Shown: positions 1 to 9,483, counted from the stretch's first letter. The stretch is DNA of 64,000 nt from Blautia sp. (GCA_030841965.1 JAUUSJ010000001.1:1-64000), one strand, 5' to 3'. The notes: a model not told the origin generated them from the letters alone. Numbers and translations: made by a program.

Positions 1-69
1 ATCAGCGTATGTCGAAAAACCGTGGGAACGAACGTGTTTTTGGAGGACATATCGATGGACTCTCTTCGC
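1..69 (+). repeat. 196-bp covarying palindromic element, partial copy
   Basis: The window opens inside a copy of the element found complete at 15520-15715, 55632-55827 and (minus) 12035-12230. Only its last 69 nt are present, aligned without gaps: the lower part of the inner helix and the whole 34-nt right arm (36-69). The arm sequence differs from all other copies, so its partner arm upstream of the window should carry the matching changes. It is followed by the GCGTCTCTCC tail shared with other copies and a CT-rich run to about position 105. Confidence 0.85.
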
Positions 70-227
70 GTCTCTCCTTCTCTCCTTCTCTCCTTCTCTC
101 CCTCCATAACACTTAAATTATCCAAATTGCAAAAATTTTACGTTATCTGTAAGAACTTTGTAAGGAAAAAAGAAAAAATTTGTGATACGATAGAGAAAAG
201 AATGGAAAACGAACTAGGAGGTAAGGA

Positions 228-926
228 ATGGAAGATATAACGATTTTAATCGCAGATGATGATGAGGACATTGCGGAGTTGGTGGAGATTTATCTGAATA
301 ATGATGGATACCGCGTATTAATCGCAAATGATGGGGTGGAATGTTTGGATATACTAAAGGCAAATCCAGAGATAAAATTAATTATCCTAGATATTATGAT
401 GCCGAAATTAAACGGACTTGATGTATGCAAGACAATTCGTAAGACAAGCAACATACCAATTATTATGTTGAGTGCAAAGGCGGAGGATATGGATAAGATT
501 ATCGGATTTGGCACAGGGGCAGATGACTATTTGACGAAGCCTTTTAATCCGCTTGAGTTGGTTGCGAGAGTGAAATCTCAGCTAAAGAGATATACGGTTC
601 TTGATATGGGGAATAAGGAAGATAAAGATATTATTCATATCCAGCAACTTACGATTAACCGAAATTCTCACACGGTGAAAAAGGGGGATAAAAATATTTC
701 TCTCACACCGATAGAATTTGATATTTTATATTTACTCTCCTCGAATAAGGGAAAGGTGTTTAGTACCGATGAGATTTTTGAGAAGGTTTGGAATGAAAAG
801 GTATATGAAGTGAATAATACTGTGATGGTGCATATTAGAAGATTGCGAGAAAAGATTGAGGAAGATTCCAGAAGTCCTAAGATTTTGAAGACAGTTTGGG
901 GGGTAGGATATAAAATTGAAGAGTAA
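228..926 (+). CDS. OmpR/PhoB-family response regulator
   Basis: This is a 232-residue DNA-binding response regulator. The receiver domain (about 4-118) has the acidic pocket D10-D11, the phospho-acceptor D55 in LILDIMMP-like context and the conserved K104 in LTKPF. A winged-helix domain (about 135-231) ends in the usual WGVGYK motif. An AGGAGGT ribosome site ends 7 nt before the ATG. The next gene, its probable sensor kinase, overlaps the end by 11 bp, so the two are translationally coupled. The likely target is the membrane-protein/ABC-exporter operon immediately downstream. The family resembles VanR, but nothing here proves a glycopeptide-resistance role. Confidence 0.93.
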   Translation: MEDITILIADDDEDIAELVEIYLNNDGYRVLIANDGVECLDILKANPEIKLIILDIMMPKLNGLDVCKTIRKTSNIPIIMLSAKAEDMDKIIGFGTGADDYLTKPFNPLELVARVKSQLKRYTVLDMGNKEDKDIIHIQQLTINRNSHTVKKGDKNISLTPIEFDILYLLSSNKGKVFSTDEIFEKVWNEKVYEVNNTVMVHIRRLREKIEEDSRSPKILKTVWGVGYKIEE

Positions 927-2037
927 TACAGCGGTAAGCCTTCGACTAAAGCTTGCCTGGTATGTTTTATTTAGTGCTTTTTTAGTTATATTGACAGATA
1001 TTTTTATTATATTTGGAGTACTTGTATATAAGAAAGATACGCTGTCACAGATGGATGGAACGATGCTGAAGATGGCATTTATAAAGGCTACTCCGTTTAT
1101 GTCGAAGTACTTATTTTTTGATATTTGTGTTTTTATCCTTTTTTCTATTTTATTATTTTTATTTTATTTTCTCATTTTGACGAATAATATGATTAATTAT
1201 ACGAGAGAAGTAATCGCCGGAGTGGAGAGAATGAGAGATGGGGATTTAGAGAGTAAGATAAAGGTAAAGGGAAGAGACGAGATTGGGCAAATTGCCTATG
1301 TTCTGAATGAGATGCAGGTAAAGTTAAGGACAAATCAGGAGATAAAGCAACAGGCGGAGCAGACGAAGGATGAATTAATTACGAATGTGGCGCATGACCT
1401 CAGAACACCTCTCACATCGATTATTGGATATCTGGATTTGGTGAGGCGTGATACAATTTTGACGCCAGAGCAGCAAAAAAAATATATTGGAATTGCCTAC
1501 GATAAATCAAAAAGCTTAGAGCGTCTGATAGAAGCATTATTTGATTATACAAGATACGATAAGCAAAAAGTGGCAACGAAACCGAAGAAGATAGATTTTT
1601 GTCAGTTTATTATGCAGCTTTCGGAGGAATTTTATCCATCTTTTTCTGAGAAGCAGGTGGAATGCAAGATGGAGATACCAGATTATCCCATCTATGTCAA
1701 TGTGGACGGAGAATTGATGGCGAGAGCGGTTGGAAACTTGATTAGCAATGCGATTAAGTATGGAGCTGATGGAAAGCTAGTCAAGATGAAGGTGGAGACA
1801 GTAGAAGATATGGTGAAGTTTTCCATTATTAATTATGGAAGAGTGATTCCAGAGAAGGATTTAGAGCAGATTTTTGATAAGTTTTATCGAGTGGAGCAGT
1901 CGCGCTCGGTGAAGACAGGAGGTACAGGCTTAGGTCTTGCCATTGCAAAAAATATTGTAAAATTACATGACGGAGAGATTCGGGCGAAGAGTGATATTAA
2001 TGGAACTGTTTTTGAAATTTTGCTTGAGAAGATTTAA
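916..2037 (+). CDS. Sensor histidine kinase, VanS-like
   Basis: This 373-residue membrane kinase has two transmembrane helices (about 14-37 and 65-89) enclosing a very short extracellular loop. A HAMP segment (about 90-145) follows, then a DHp domain with the phospho-acceptor H160 in the HDLRTPL motif, then a HATPase domain with an N box (NLISNAIKY) and a GTGLGLAI G2 box. Reading starts at a TTG that overlaps the regulator gene. The short sensor loop suggests it senses within or at the membrane, as in kinases that work with ABC exporters; this is inference from the layout and the adjacent exporter. Confidence 0.92.
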   Translation: MKSNTAVSLRLKLAWYVLFSAFLVILTDIFIIFGVLVYKKDTLSQMDGTMLKMAFIKATPFMSKYLFFDICVFILFSILLFLFYFLILTNNMINYTREVIAGVERMRDGDLESKIKVKGRDEIGQIAYVLNEMQVKLRTNQEIKQQAEQTKDELITNVAHDLRTPLTSIIGYLDLVRRDTILTPEQQKKYIGIAYDKSKSLERLIEALFDYTRYDKQKVATKPKKIDFCQFIMQLSEEFYPSFSEKQVECKMEIPDYPIYVNVDGELMARAVGNLISNAIKYGADGKLVKMKVETVEDMVKFSIINYGRVIPEKDLEQIFDKFYRVEQSRSVKTGGTGLGLAIAKNIVKLHDGEIRAKSDINGTVFEILLEKI

Positions 2038-2061
2038 AAAAAGATTTGGAGGTGGAAAGGC

Positions 2062-4428
2062 ATGAAAAAGATAGGACTTTATATAATATTTATTATTTTT
2101 TGTATGTTATGCGCTTTTTCCTGCCAAAACGCTTCCAAAGAAGAAGTAGAGACTGTGAGTACGCTAAAGTCTGGGAAGAAACAGGATATAAAGATTTATG
2201 AGTCGGCAGATATGGAGATATTGATAAATTATGGATTTTGTGGGCTTGTACAAAAGGACGAGAGCCTGCCGATTGAAGTAAAGTTTTCTACGACAAGAGA
2301 CTGGGCTGGAACAATTAAGATATTAGTTCCTATATCGGCTGATAAGGAGGCGTCCTATGAGCAAAAAGTCAATATCAAGAAGGGTGAGAGTACAGAGAAG
2401 ATAAGTATTCCTAGTATTGAGAATGCTTATTATTTTAATATTTGTATTGAAGATGAGTCGAATAATAAATTAGTGGCGACAAAAGTAGAGACCGGTATTA
2501 CGGAAGAAAATAAGCTTTATATGGGTGTTTTGAGCGAAGAGGAAGAGTCATTATCTTATTTTGATGGACTAAAAAAGCAAAAGGGAGAGGATGAGGCGAA
2601 GATATCACAGATAAAATTAGAGGCGAGTGAAATTCCCGACAATGCAGAGGGATTTTCTGCCCTTGATTATCTATTGATTAATCAATTTTCCGCCGATGCT
2701 CTCTCAAAAAAACAGCGAGAGGCCATTCAAAATTGGGTAGAGCAGGGCGGAGTTGTAATTATCGGGACAGGAGGAGAGCAGACAGATACATTAGACCAAT
2801 TATGGAATGTGGTGGCAAAGAGTAAGAACAAGAAAAAGGAAAAAGTTCTCTTATCACTTGACTGGGCAGGTGCAAAGGAAAATATTATCTTAGACCATAT
2901 TTCTGTGGAGGTAAAAGATGGGGTAGAGTATGATTCTCTTTTGGATAGGGAATTATTAAAAAAGGTTTCCTACGGAGAGGGATTTTTTTGTATATCTGAG
3001 ATAGATTTGGCAGATTCTCTTATTGAGAAATATAAAGCAAAGATTGGGCAGATAATCTTAGAACAGACGACAACAAAGAGATTTTATCTACTTATGAGGG
3101 ATAAGGGAGATAGTGTCCAAAGTTTGACAAAGGCTCTAAACTTTAGTCATGGAGATGTGATGCCGAATATATTTATCTATATTAGTCTGTTTTTTGTCTA
3201 TATTGGATTAATTGGCCCTACTGCTTATTTTATTTTAAAGCATTTTGACCGCAAAGCATGGTTTTTTACGGTGGTATTGTTTTTGGCATGTCTGTTTACC
3301 GTTTTTGTCTTTGGGGTGAGTAGCGATTATAAGAGAAAGAAGCCAGTTGCGAGTATTCTTGTCTTAGCTGAGGATGGAAAAGACGATGAGACTGTTTATA
3401 TTTCTACACAGAGCCTAGAAAAGAAGGAGTATTGCTTAAATTTGCCGAGTGAGACGAAATCTGTGGAGATAGTTCCTGATTTGGATGCACTATATAATGC
3501 ATCAGATTTATATGAGTATGGAGAGAAAGAGACAGAATATATTATAGAGAAAAAGAAAGAGGCTTTTACAGTAGAGTTTTTGGAGAGGCCAATTTTAGAA
3601 CAAAATATTTTAAAATTGATGAGGGAGAAAGAAAAAAATACGGGACGTTTTCAATATAAATTAAACTTTGATATAGATTCCATAAGCGGAAGATTGGAGA
3701 ATCAGACGAGTTATGATTTTTCTTATGTATTATTTTATTATCAAAAAAGATATTGGATTTTTAAAGATTTAAAGAAGAATCAGGCGACAAAGATAAAAAA
3801 TGGAGATATTAATCTTTTAGATTTGACGAAAAATGAGAGAGAATATTTCTTGAGTGAGTCTGTGTATCCAGTTGAGACAAAAAATGACTATATAGAGATG
3901 AATGATGCACAGAAGATATTTGCTTTTTTGTATGAAAGTATTTTAAGAGAAGATGAGGAGGATAAGGATAGGGGATATTTTATTGGAATTACGAGTGAGA
4001 TGGAGGATGCAATTTTAAAGGACGAAGATTTGGATATAAAACAAAAATTAGTCTATATTCAACCAGTATCTAAGGCAGATGTGGATGGCAACACAGGTAT
4101 GGAGATTTTAGACTTGTATTTACAAAAGGTGGACGGAGAACTGTATGGAGGAGTTCTCTATTCAAAATCTGTCACGATTTCGTATCAGATTGAAGATGCC
4201 GAAAAAGTGGATGGACTGCTCCGTCTAAATGATTATTATGATGGCAGAATTTACGCCTATAATTATAAAGAGCAAAAATATGAGAGAGTTTTGAAAGATA
4301 GTCAAGACAAAATTACGCAAGATGAAGTAGAAAATTATATCGATGATGAGGGGAATCTGCAGATTTTACTGAAAACGGAGGTAGATTATACGCAGCTTCC
4401 TATCATTGCCATAACAGAGAGGGAATAG
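2062..4428 (+). CDS. Large lipoprotein-like membrane protein of ABC-transporter operon
   Basis: This 788-residue protein opens with a signal sequence ending in a lipobox-like AFSC (C21). Its extracytoplasmic part contains a segment at about 190-260 (DYLLINQFS..., ...GGVVIIGTGG) resembling the glutamine-amidotransferase-like fold of auxiliary proteins of ABC exporters. Two adjacent transmembrane helices follow at about 370-420, then a long second extracytoplasmic region of about 370 residues. It lies 24 nt after the kinase gene and 1 nt before the ABC ATPase gene, so it is probably part of the same exporter complex. I cannot assign a substrate. The ribosome site GGAGG precedes the ATG. Confidence 0.7.
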   Translation: MKKIGLYIIFIIFCMLCAFSCQNASKEEVETVSTLKSGKKQDIKIYESADMEILINYGFCGLVQKDESLPIEVKFSTTRDWAGTIKILVPISADKEASYEQKVNIKKGESTEKISIPSIENAYYFNICIEDESNNKLVATKVETGITEENKLYMGVLSEEEESLSYFDGLKKQKGEDEAKISQIKLEASEIPDNAEGFSALDYLLINQFSADALSKKQREAIQNWVEQGGVVIIGTGGEQTDTLDQLWNVVAKSKNKKKEKVLLSLDWAGAKENIILDHISVEVKDGVEYDSLLDRELLKKVSYGEGFFCISEIDLADSLIEKYKAKIGQIILEQTTTKRFYLLMRDKGDSVQSLTKALNFSHGDVMPNIFIYISLFFVYIGLIGPTAYFILKHFDRKAWFFTVVLFLACLFTVFVFGVSSDYKRKKPVASILVLAEDGKDDETVYISTQSLEKKEYCLNLPSETKSVEIVPDLDALYNASDLYEYGEKETEYIIEKKKEAFTVEFLERPILEQNILKLMREKEKNTGRFQYKLNFDIDSISGRLENQTSYDFSYVLFYYQKRYWIFKDLKKNQATKIKNGDINLLDLTKNEREYFLSESVYPVETKNDYIEMNDAQKIFAFLYESILREDEEDKDRGYFIGITSEMEDAILKDEDLDIKQKLVYIQPVSKADVDGNTGMEILDLYLQKVDGELYGGVLYSKSVTISYQIEDAEKVDGLLRLNDYYDGRIYAYNYKEQKYERVLKDSQDKITQDEVENYIDDEGNLQILLKTEVDYTQLPIIAITERE

Positions 4429-4429
4429 T

Positions 4430-5383
4430 ATGCTGCGAGTTCATAATTTAAAAAAAGAAATAAAAAAAAGAAAAATATTGCAGGGACTTTCGTTTGAAGT
4501 GAGGGAGAGAGAAATTTTGGGATTGGCAGGTCCAAAGGGGGCTGGAAAGACTACTTTAGTAAAAATTTTGGCGGGCTTACTCGAACCGTCCTGGGGGAGT
4601 ATTTTTATCGATGATGAGGAGATAGATACGAAATCTATCTCCTACAAAAAACAGATTGGATATATGCCCGAGGATTTCTTAGTTTATTCAAATCTAAAAG
4701 TAGAAGAGTATATGGAGTTTTATGCTTCTTTATATTTTATCCCGAAGAAACAGGCGCGAGAGAGAATAAAGTTTTTGTTGGATATGATGGGATTAAAGGA
4801 GAAGGAGGACCAGTATCTCGAGGCGTTAACTAAGAGTATGAGAAAAAGGATATCTCTGGCGAGATGTCTTGTGCACGACCCGAAGATATTAATTTTGGAC
4901 GAGCCTACAGTGGGTCTTGAGCTTGCAGACCGATATGAGATGTTTGAGTTGCTCAGCAAAATTGCTAAGATGGGAAAGAGTATTATTATTACCTCTCCGA
5001 TTATGTCCGAACTAGGAGGATTTTGTTCCTCGCTCGGTATCATTCACGAGGGAAAGATGCTTTTATCGGGAACGGTAGAGGAAATTCAAAAACAGATTCG
5101 CGTAGAGACTCCAATTGTGATTAAGGTCTTATCAGAAGATGAGACAGAGCTTGCCGCAACTATTTTAAAAAGGAATCCTTTGACGGAGAGAATTTCTATG
5201 AAGAATCGAGAGATTCGAGTTATTTTTTACGGAAAGCCAGAGGAGGAAAACAAGCTTTTGGCAGATTTGGTCTCTCAGGGAGTGAGGGTACAAAGCTTTG
5301 TGAGAGAGGAAGGAAGTTTAGAATATTTATTTTTAGAATTAATGAAGGAGAATGAGGATGCATTTGAAAAATCCAATTTTTGA
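4430..5383 (+). CDS. ABC transporter ATP-binding protein with degenerate motifs
   Basis: This 317-residue ATPase has a normal Walker A (GPKGAGKTT, about 34-42) and Walker B (ILILDEP). The signature motif is replaced by TKSMRKRIS where LSGGQ-type sequence is expected, and the switch region reads ITSPIMSEL, lacking the usual histidine. The C-terminal 100 residues form the extra domain found in Nat/Gld-type exporter ATPases. It begins 1 nt after the preceding gene and overlaps the permease. Hydrolysis may be slow or need a partner; that is inference from the missing residues. Confidence 0.9.
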   Translation: MLRVHNLKKEIKKRKILQGLSFEVREREILGLAGPKGAGKTTLVKILAGLLEPSWGSIFIDDEEIDTKSISYKKQIGYMPEDFLVYSNLKVEEYMEFYASLYFIPKKQARERIKFLLDMMGLKEKEDQYLEALTKSMRKRISLARCLVHDPKILILDEPTVGLELADRYEMFELLSKIAKMGKSIIITSPIMSELGGFCSSLGIIHEGKMLLSGTVEEIQKQIRVETPIVIKVLSEDETELAATILKRNPLTERISMKNREIRVIFYGKPEEENKLLADLVSQGVRVQSFVREEGSLEYLFLELMKENEDAFEKSNF

Positions 5384-6218
5384 GATGGAATTAAAATTAA
5401 AGATGAAAAATGTCAGTGTTCCAGCTATCATTATGCTATATAATGTATTTTTTGCGCTGATTATCATTATTAGTTTAATTAGTTTTTCAGATTTAGATAA
5501 TGTGGGGCTGGATAATGCATTTTTGGATTTTATTTCTGTCTTTTTTGTTCTTGGAATTTTGCAGTGCATCTTTCTATTTTTTTTAGTTCCTATATGCACT
5601 GCAAGTTCTATTGCGGGAGAAAAAGAGAGAGGAACATTAGATTTATTATTGGTCTCTCCGCTTCGCCCAGTACAGATTATTTTAGGAAAATTAATTGCCA
5701 ATATGTTTATTTTATTATTATTTACTGTGTCGAGTATGCCGATTTTATCTGTGGGATTTATCTTGGGAGGAGTTGGCATAAAAGAGATAGCAGAGTTTTT
5801 TTTGATTTTGATTTTAATATCATTTTATTGCAGTGCAATAGGAATTTATTGCTCCAGCAAGACCAGTAAGAGGATGAAAGCGTTTCTTTTTACATTTTTA
5901 ATTGAGTTTCTATTTACATTTGGCAATTTATATTTTATACTTTTTTTGCAAAACATAGAAAGTTTTACGAATATTGCGGGATACTTACTAGTACTGAATC
6001 CATTTGTTTTGATTATATGGCTGTATGATAAATTGACAGGTACCAATAATATGATGTATGTATTTATCCAGTTTTTTGGGGCAAAGCAGACGACTTCACT
6101 CTATAGTGTTTTGTCGAGAGTGTTTTTCCCTGTCTGTGTGCTTGTCCAAATATTAATAGGGATTGGATTTATATATTTATCGGTTCGGTGTGTTTCAAGA
6201 AGACGTCAGATGCAATAA
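5358..6218 (+). CDS. ABC-2 family permease
   Basis: This roughly 286-residue membrane protein has six predicted helices and the segment GEKERGTLDLLL, characteristic of ABC-2/GldF-type permeases that work with ATPases like its upstream neighbour. An AAGGAG site at 5345-5350 favours the ATG at 5358, not the in-frame ATG at 5352, which would be only 1 nt from it. The gene overlaps the ATPase gene by 26 bp. With the preceding lipoprotein-like gene it forms an exporter probably controlled by the two-component pair at the start of the operon. Confidence 0.88.
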   Translation: MHLKNPIFEMELKLKMKNVSVPAIIMLYNVFFALIIIISLISFSDLDNVGLDNAFLDFISVFFVLGILQCIFLFFLVPICTASSIAGEKERGTLDLLLVSPLRPVQIILGKLIANMFILLLFTVSSMPILSVGFILGGVGIKEIAEFFLILILISFYCSAIGIYCSSKTSKRMKAFLFTFLIEFLFTFGNLYFILFLQNIESFTNIAGYLLVLNPFVLIIWLYDKLTGTNNMMYVFIQFFGAKQTTSLYSVLSRVFFPVCVLVQILIGIGFIYLSVRCVSRRRQMQ

Positions 6219-6282
6219 ATGAAAGTTGATTTCAAAAATAGGTTTTGCTATAATAGAACAGTAGATTAGAAAAAAGCCATTT

Positions 6283-6396
6283 GTTTTACCATGAAAGCTG
6301 GTGATTGCGGGAGCGCCAAAGGCGAGGAACAATCGGCTTTTATGGATGGTGATGTCTGGGTCAGCAGACATATCCGTTTATGATGGAAGGTAAAAT
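6283..6396 (+). repeat. Structured interspersed element before sleB-like gene
   Basis: This intergenic stretch folds into nested stems: CCATGAAAGC (6289-6298) with GCTTTTATGG (6336-6345), GATTG with CAATC (6303-6334), and an inner GCGCC/GGCG. A second hairpin ATGTCTG/CAGACAT follows at about 6352-6371. The first part is a diverged member of the GATTG...CAATC hairpin family seen at 13455, 36382 and 43432. The second part shares AGCAGACATRTC with 35510 and 56018. GTTTTACC (6283-6290) is also complementary to GGTAAAAT (6389-6396), next to the ribosome-site region of the following gene. Confidence 0.6.
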
Positions 6397-6401
6397 GAGA
6401 T

Positions 6402-7241
6402 ATGAGTAAAAAAGACAAGAAAAAAAATATAATAAGGGAAAAAATGGAAAATATAACGCCAGTTATCCGGAAAATAAATTTTAGGAGAGAATTTTTCTTT
6501 TTAATCATAGCTTTTCTTATCTTATACATAGTATTTTTTGGCAATGTATTTAAGACAAATAAAAAATGGAAAGAAAATGTCATTTCTTCTAATCAGACAA
6601 GGACAAATATGTCTTATCGAAGTGAGAACGCAGTGGGGGAGACAGACTACGAGTCTCAGGAAGATAAGTATTTGTTTGCAGATGGAATTGTGGATACAAT
6701 GCAGGAGAAGACTCTAATGCGCACGGAAAATGAGAATTATGTGCGAAAAAGATTGACGAATGCAAGCAAAGGAATTGGAGTTGGCGAGGAGATAGAGGTC
6801 GACGGAAAGAAGATTGAGTTTGTAGATAAGACGGAAGTCAATGGCGACGAGATTAAGATATCTTATGAGGATTATGAGGTTATGCAAAGAATTGTGGAGG
6901 CGGAGGCGACAGGACTCGATGAAAAGAGCAAAATTTTGGTTGCCAATGTCCTATTAAACCGCGTGCGTTCACCAGAGTTTCCAAATACAATCGAGGAGGT
7001 TGTATTTCAGGAGGTAAACGGTGCAGTGCAGTTTCAGCCAATCTCAGATGGAAGATATGATACCGTGGAGGTGCAAGATGATACCGTAGATGCGGTGAAT
7101 AAGGCGATACTTGGAGTAGATTACTCGGAGGGAGCACTCTATTTCTTAGCTCGTTCTGGCTCGAGAAAGAGCAGTATTACTTGGTTTGACCAGAATTTAA
7201 CATGGCTTTTCGAGTACGAAGGTCATGAATTTTATAAGTAA
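6402..7241 (+). CDS. Cell wall hydrolase, SleB domain
   Basis: This 279-residue protein has one N-terminal transmembrane helix (about 29-48) and a polar linker. Its C-terminal SleB/Hydrolase_2 domain (about 160-279) starts at RIVEAEATGLDEKSK and contains the LVANVLLNRV segment. SleB-type enzymes are lytic transglycosylases that cut spore-cortex or vegetative peptidoglycan; the acidic E in EAEATG is the expected catalytic region. The single membrane anchor places the domain outside the membrane. Being a lone SleB domain without a YpeB partner, it may act in vegetative wall turnover instead of germination; that is inference. Confidence 0.85.
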   Translation: MSKKDKKKNIIREKMENITPVIRKINFRREFFFLIIAFLILYIVFFGNVFKTNKKWKENVISSNQTRTNMSYRSENAVGETDYESQEDKYLFADGIVDTMQEKTLMRTENENYVRKRLTNASKGIGVGEEIEVDGKKIEFVDKTEVNGDEIKISYEDYEVMQRIVEAEATGLDEKSKILVANVLLNRVRSPEFPNTIEEVVFQEVNGAVQFQPISDGRYDTVEVQDDTVDAVNKAILGVDYSEGALYFLARSGSRKSSITWFDQNLTWLFEYEGHEFYK

Positions 7242-7253
7242 AAAGGAGGAATT

Positions 7254-7604
7254 ATGATGTTAAAGGAAGGAAATACATTATGTCCAGTAAAAAAGGAAAA
7301 AGCGCAAGGCGGAGAGGGATATGTTTTGATGAAACATCTCCTCAATGAAAAGGAGTTAAATGGGAAATGTGGTTTGTTTTCTCAGGTAACTATTCCTGCG
7401 GGATGTTCTCTTGGATACCATGAGCATCATGGAGAGAGTGAGACATATTATATATTATCTGGAGAGGGAATATATCAGGATAATGACAAAGAATATATGG
7501 TAAAAGCTGGAGATGTGACATTTACACCAAGTGGTTCTGGTCATGGATTGAAGAATAATACCGATAAAGATTTAGTATTTATGGCATTGATTATTAAAGA
7601 TTAA
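7254..7604 (+). CDS. Small cupin-domain protein
   Basis: This 116-residue single-domain cupin carries motif 1 (GYHEHHGESETYYIL...G, about 58-75) and motif 2 (DVTFTPSGSGHGLKN). The histidines and glutamate that bind a metal in this fold are present. Such proteins are sugar or small-molecule binding or isomerising enzymes; no substrate can be inferred. It lies 12 nt after the SleB-domain gene with an AGGAGG site, so the two are probably co-transcribed. Confidence 0.85.
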   Translation: MMLKEGNTLCPVKKEKAQGGEGYVLMKHLLNEKELNGKCGLFSQVTIPAGCSLGYHEHHGESETYYILSGEGIYQDNDKEYMVKAGDVTFTPSGSGHGLKNNTDKDLVFMALIIKD

Positions 7605-7610
7605 TAGGAT

Positions 7611-7690
7611 GATACCAGGGTCGAAAGGTCTAAAATCCGATGCAAGCTTGCTTGCAAGAGGGTTTTTGACTTTGAGACCCGCTTGCAATT
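7611..7690 (+). repeat. GATACCAGGGTC hairpin repeat, copy 1
   Basis: The segment starts GATACCAGGGTC and folds as AAAATCC/GGGTTTT (7632-7638 with 7660-7666) around a 7-bp TGCAAGC/GCTTGCA stem with a TT loop (7641-7656). An outer GGGTC/GACCC pair also forms. Related copies lie at 13321 and 14100, the last with compensating changes in the 7-bp stem. It follows the cupin stop codon and has no T-run, so it is not a plain terminator. Confidence 0.75.
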
Positions 7691-7727
7691 CATGCCAAGA
7701 AGCATGCTTTGCTTATATGAAATGAGA

Positions 7728-7761
7728 GGGCTGTCGCAAAGCTTTTAATTTGCGACAGCCC
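7728..7761. terminator. Perfect 13-bp inverted repeat, possible terminator
   Basis: GGGCTGTCGCAAA (7728-7740) pairs perfectly with TTTGCGACAGCCC (7749-7761). The hairpin lies between the cupin gene and cls. No T-run follows it on the plus strand, and none follows on the minus strand either, so termination is only suggested by stem strength and position. Confidence 0.45.
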
Positions 7762-7856
7762 TTAAAAAAATATGAAATAAAAGCTGCAAATTATAAGATA
7801 AATAAGGAGAAACTAAAATATGAAAAGCTAGGAAAAGGAGGGAAAAAACATAAAAT

Positions 7857-9401
7857 ATGGGGAAATTAATAAAAAAATTGATGTCGTTTTTGACAAGTAG
7901 ACTTGTCGTTGTTGGAATTCCCATCGTACTCCAACTCATTTGGACGATGTGGATGGTTGATAAAGTAGCTGCGAAAGTCTCGTCTGTTGGGATTATTTTG
8001 CAAGTATTAAGTGTGATAATTGTATTATTGATTATGCTTCGAGATGAGAACTCGGCTTATAAGATTGCGTGGGTGATAGTGATTATCATTATGCCTATTT
8101 TTGGTTCTTTTTTTTATATGTTAAATGCCAATAAACGTCCGACGAGATGGATGAGACGAAAAATGCAGGTTTATATTGATAAGACAAATTTATTCTTAAA
8201 GCAGGATGAGGCGGTCTTGGAAGAACTCAGGCAGGAAGATTGGGGAGTGGCAAATCAGGCTTTTTATATTGCTGATAAAGCGAAATTTCCGATTTATAAA
8301 AATACGACAACACAGTATTATACAATCGGAGAAGAATATTTTGAGGCATTAAAGGCGGAGCTAAAAAAGGCGAAGCATTATATTTTTATGGAATATTTTA
8401 TTATTGGATATGGAGTGATGTGGGAGACGATTTTGGAGATTCTAAGGGAGAAGGTAAAAGAGGGAGTCGATGTCAGAATTATATATGATGATATGGGATG
8501 TATCTCGACACTTCCTCTGGGATATGCAAAGAAGTTGGAGGAGATGGGGATAAAAGCTGAGGTATTTAATCAGTTTATTCCTTTATTTTCCACTGTCTTA
8601 AATCATCGAGACCATAGGAAGATTACCGTGATTGACGGTCACACTGCATTCACTGGGGGAGTAAATCTGGCGGATGAGTATATTAATAAAAAACAAAGAT
8701 TTGGTCACTGGAAAGATACGGGTATGAAAATCCAGGGAGACGCAGTTTTGAATTTTACGATGTTATTTTTGCAAATGTGGGACGAGGAGAGAAGAGAAGA
8801 AAGTGACTATAGTAAGTATTTTCCAGATAGATACTGGACTGGTCCAAAGGAGCAGGATGGATATGTGCAGCCATATGGAGACAGCCCGCTAGATGATGAG
8901 GGAGTCGGAGAGAGTGTTTATCTCAATATAATCGGGAATGCCAAGAAGTATCTCTATATTTTTACTCCGTATCTGATTATCAGTGATGAGATGGCGACGG
9001 CTCTTTGCATGGCTTCAAAGAGAGGAGTTGACGTAAGAATTGTTGTGCCCCATATTCCCGATAAGAAGATTGTATTTTTACTTACAAAATCTTATTATCC
9101 TAGGTTGGTGAATGCGGGAATTAAGATTTATGAGTATACGCCAGGATTTTTACATGCAAAATGTTTCGTGGCAGACGATGAGGTCGCAGTAGTGGGAACG
9201 ATAAATATGGATTACCGAAGCTTATATTTGCATTTTGAGTGTGGGATTTTCATGTATCGCTCAAGGGCGGTGATGCAGGTCAAAAAGGATGTGGAGGAAA
9301 CAATCGAAAAAAGTATTCTTATCACGAAAGAAAAATGCAGTACGAGTTTTCCAGTTTATCTTTTTCAGGGATTGCTTCGTATTTTTGCCCCTCTTCTTTA
9401 G
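7857..9401 (+). CDS. cls: Cardiolipin synthase
   Basis: This 514-residue phospholipase D-superfamily enzyme condenses two phosphatidylglycerol molecules to cardiolipin and glycerol at the membrane. Two or three N-terminal helices lie within about residues 14-90. Two HKD motifs follow: H253-x-K255...D260 in NHRDHRKITVID, and HAKCFVADD near residue 430, each followed by the conserved G-x-x-N segment (FTGGVN, VGTINMDYRS). Length and order match bacterial Cls. AAGGAGGG lies about 15 nt upstream of the ATG, a longer gap than usual. Confidence 0.95.
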   Translation: MGKLIKKLMSFLTSRLVVVGIPIVLQLIWTMWMVDKVAAKVSSVGIILQVLSVIIVLLIMLRDENSAYKIAWVIVIIIMPIFGSFFYMLNANKRPTRWMRRKMQVYIDKTNLFLKQDEAVLEELRQEDWGVANQAFYIADKAKFPIYKNTTTQYYTIGEEYFEALKAELKKAKHYIFMEYFIIGYGVMWETILEILREKVKEGVDVRIIYDDMGCISTLPLGYAKKLEEMGIKAEVFNQFIPLFSTVLNHRDHRKITVIDGHTAFTGGVNLADEYINKKQRFGHWKDTGMKIQGDAVLNFTMLFLQMWDEERREESDYSKYFPDRYWTGPKEQDGYVQPYGDSPLDDEGVGESVYLNIIGNAKKYLYIFTPYLIISDEMATALCMASKRGVDVRIVVPHIPDKKIVFLLTKSYYPRLVNAGIKIYEYTPGFLHAKCFVADDEVAVVGTINMDYRSLYLHFECGIFMYRSRAVMQVKKDVEETIEKSILITKEKCSTSFPVYLFQGLLRIFAPLL

Positions 9402-9483
9402 GAATTGGGGCGGAAACTCTCGGTTGCTTATTTTCGAGATAAAAGCCATATTTTGTGAATATAGGAATAGAAAGTAATAGAGG

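Noticed and set aside
7728..7761. The 13-bp hairpin as a certain terminator for the cupin gene
   Set aside because: No T-run follows on either strand, so it is listed only as possible.
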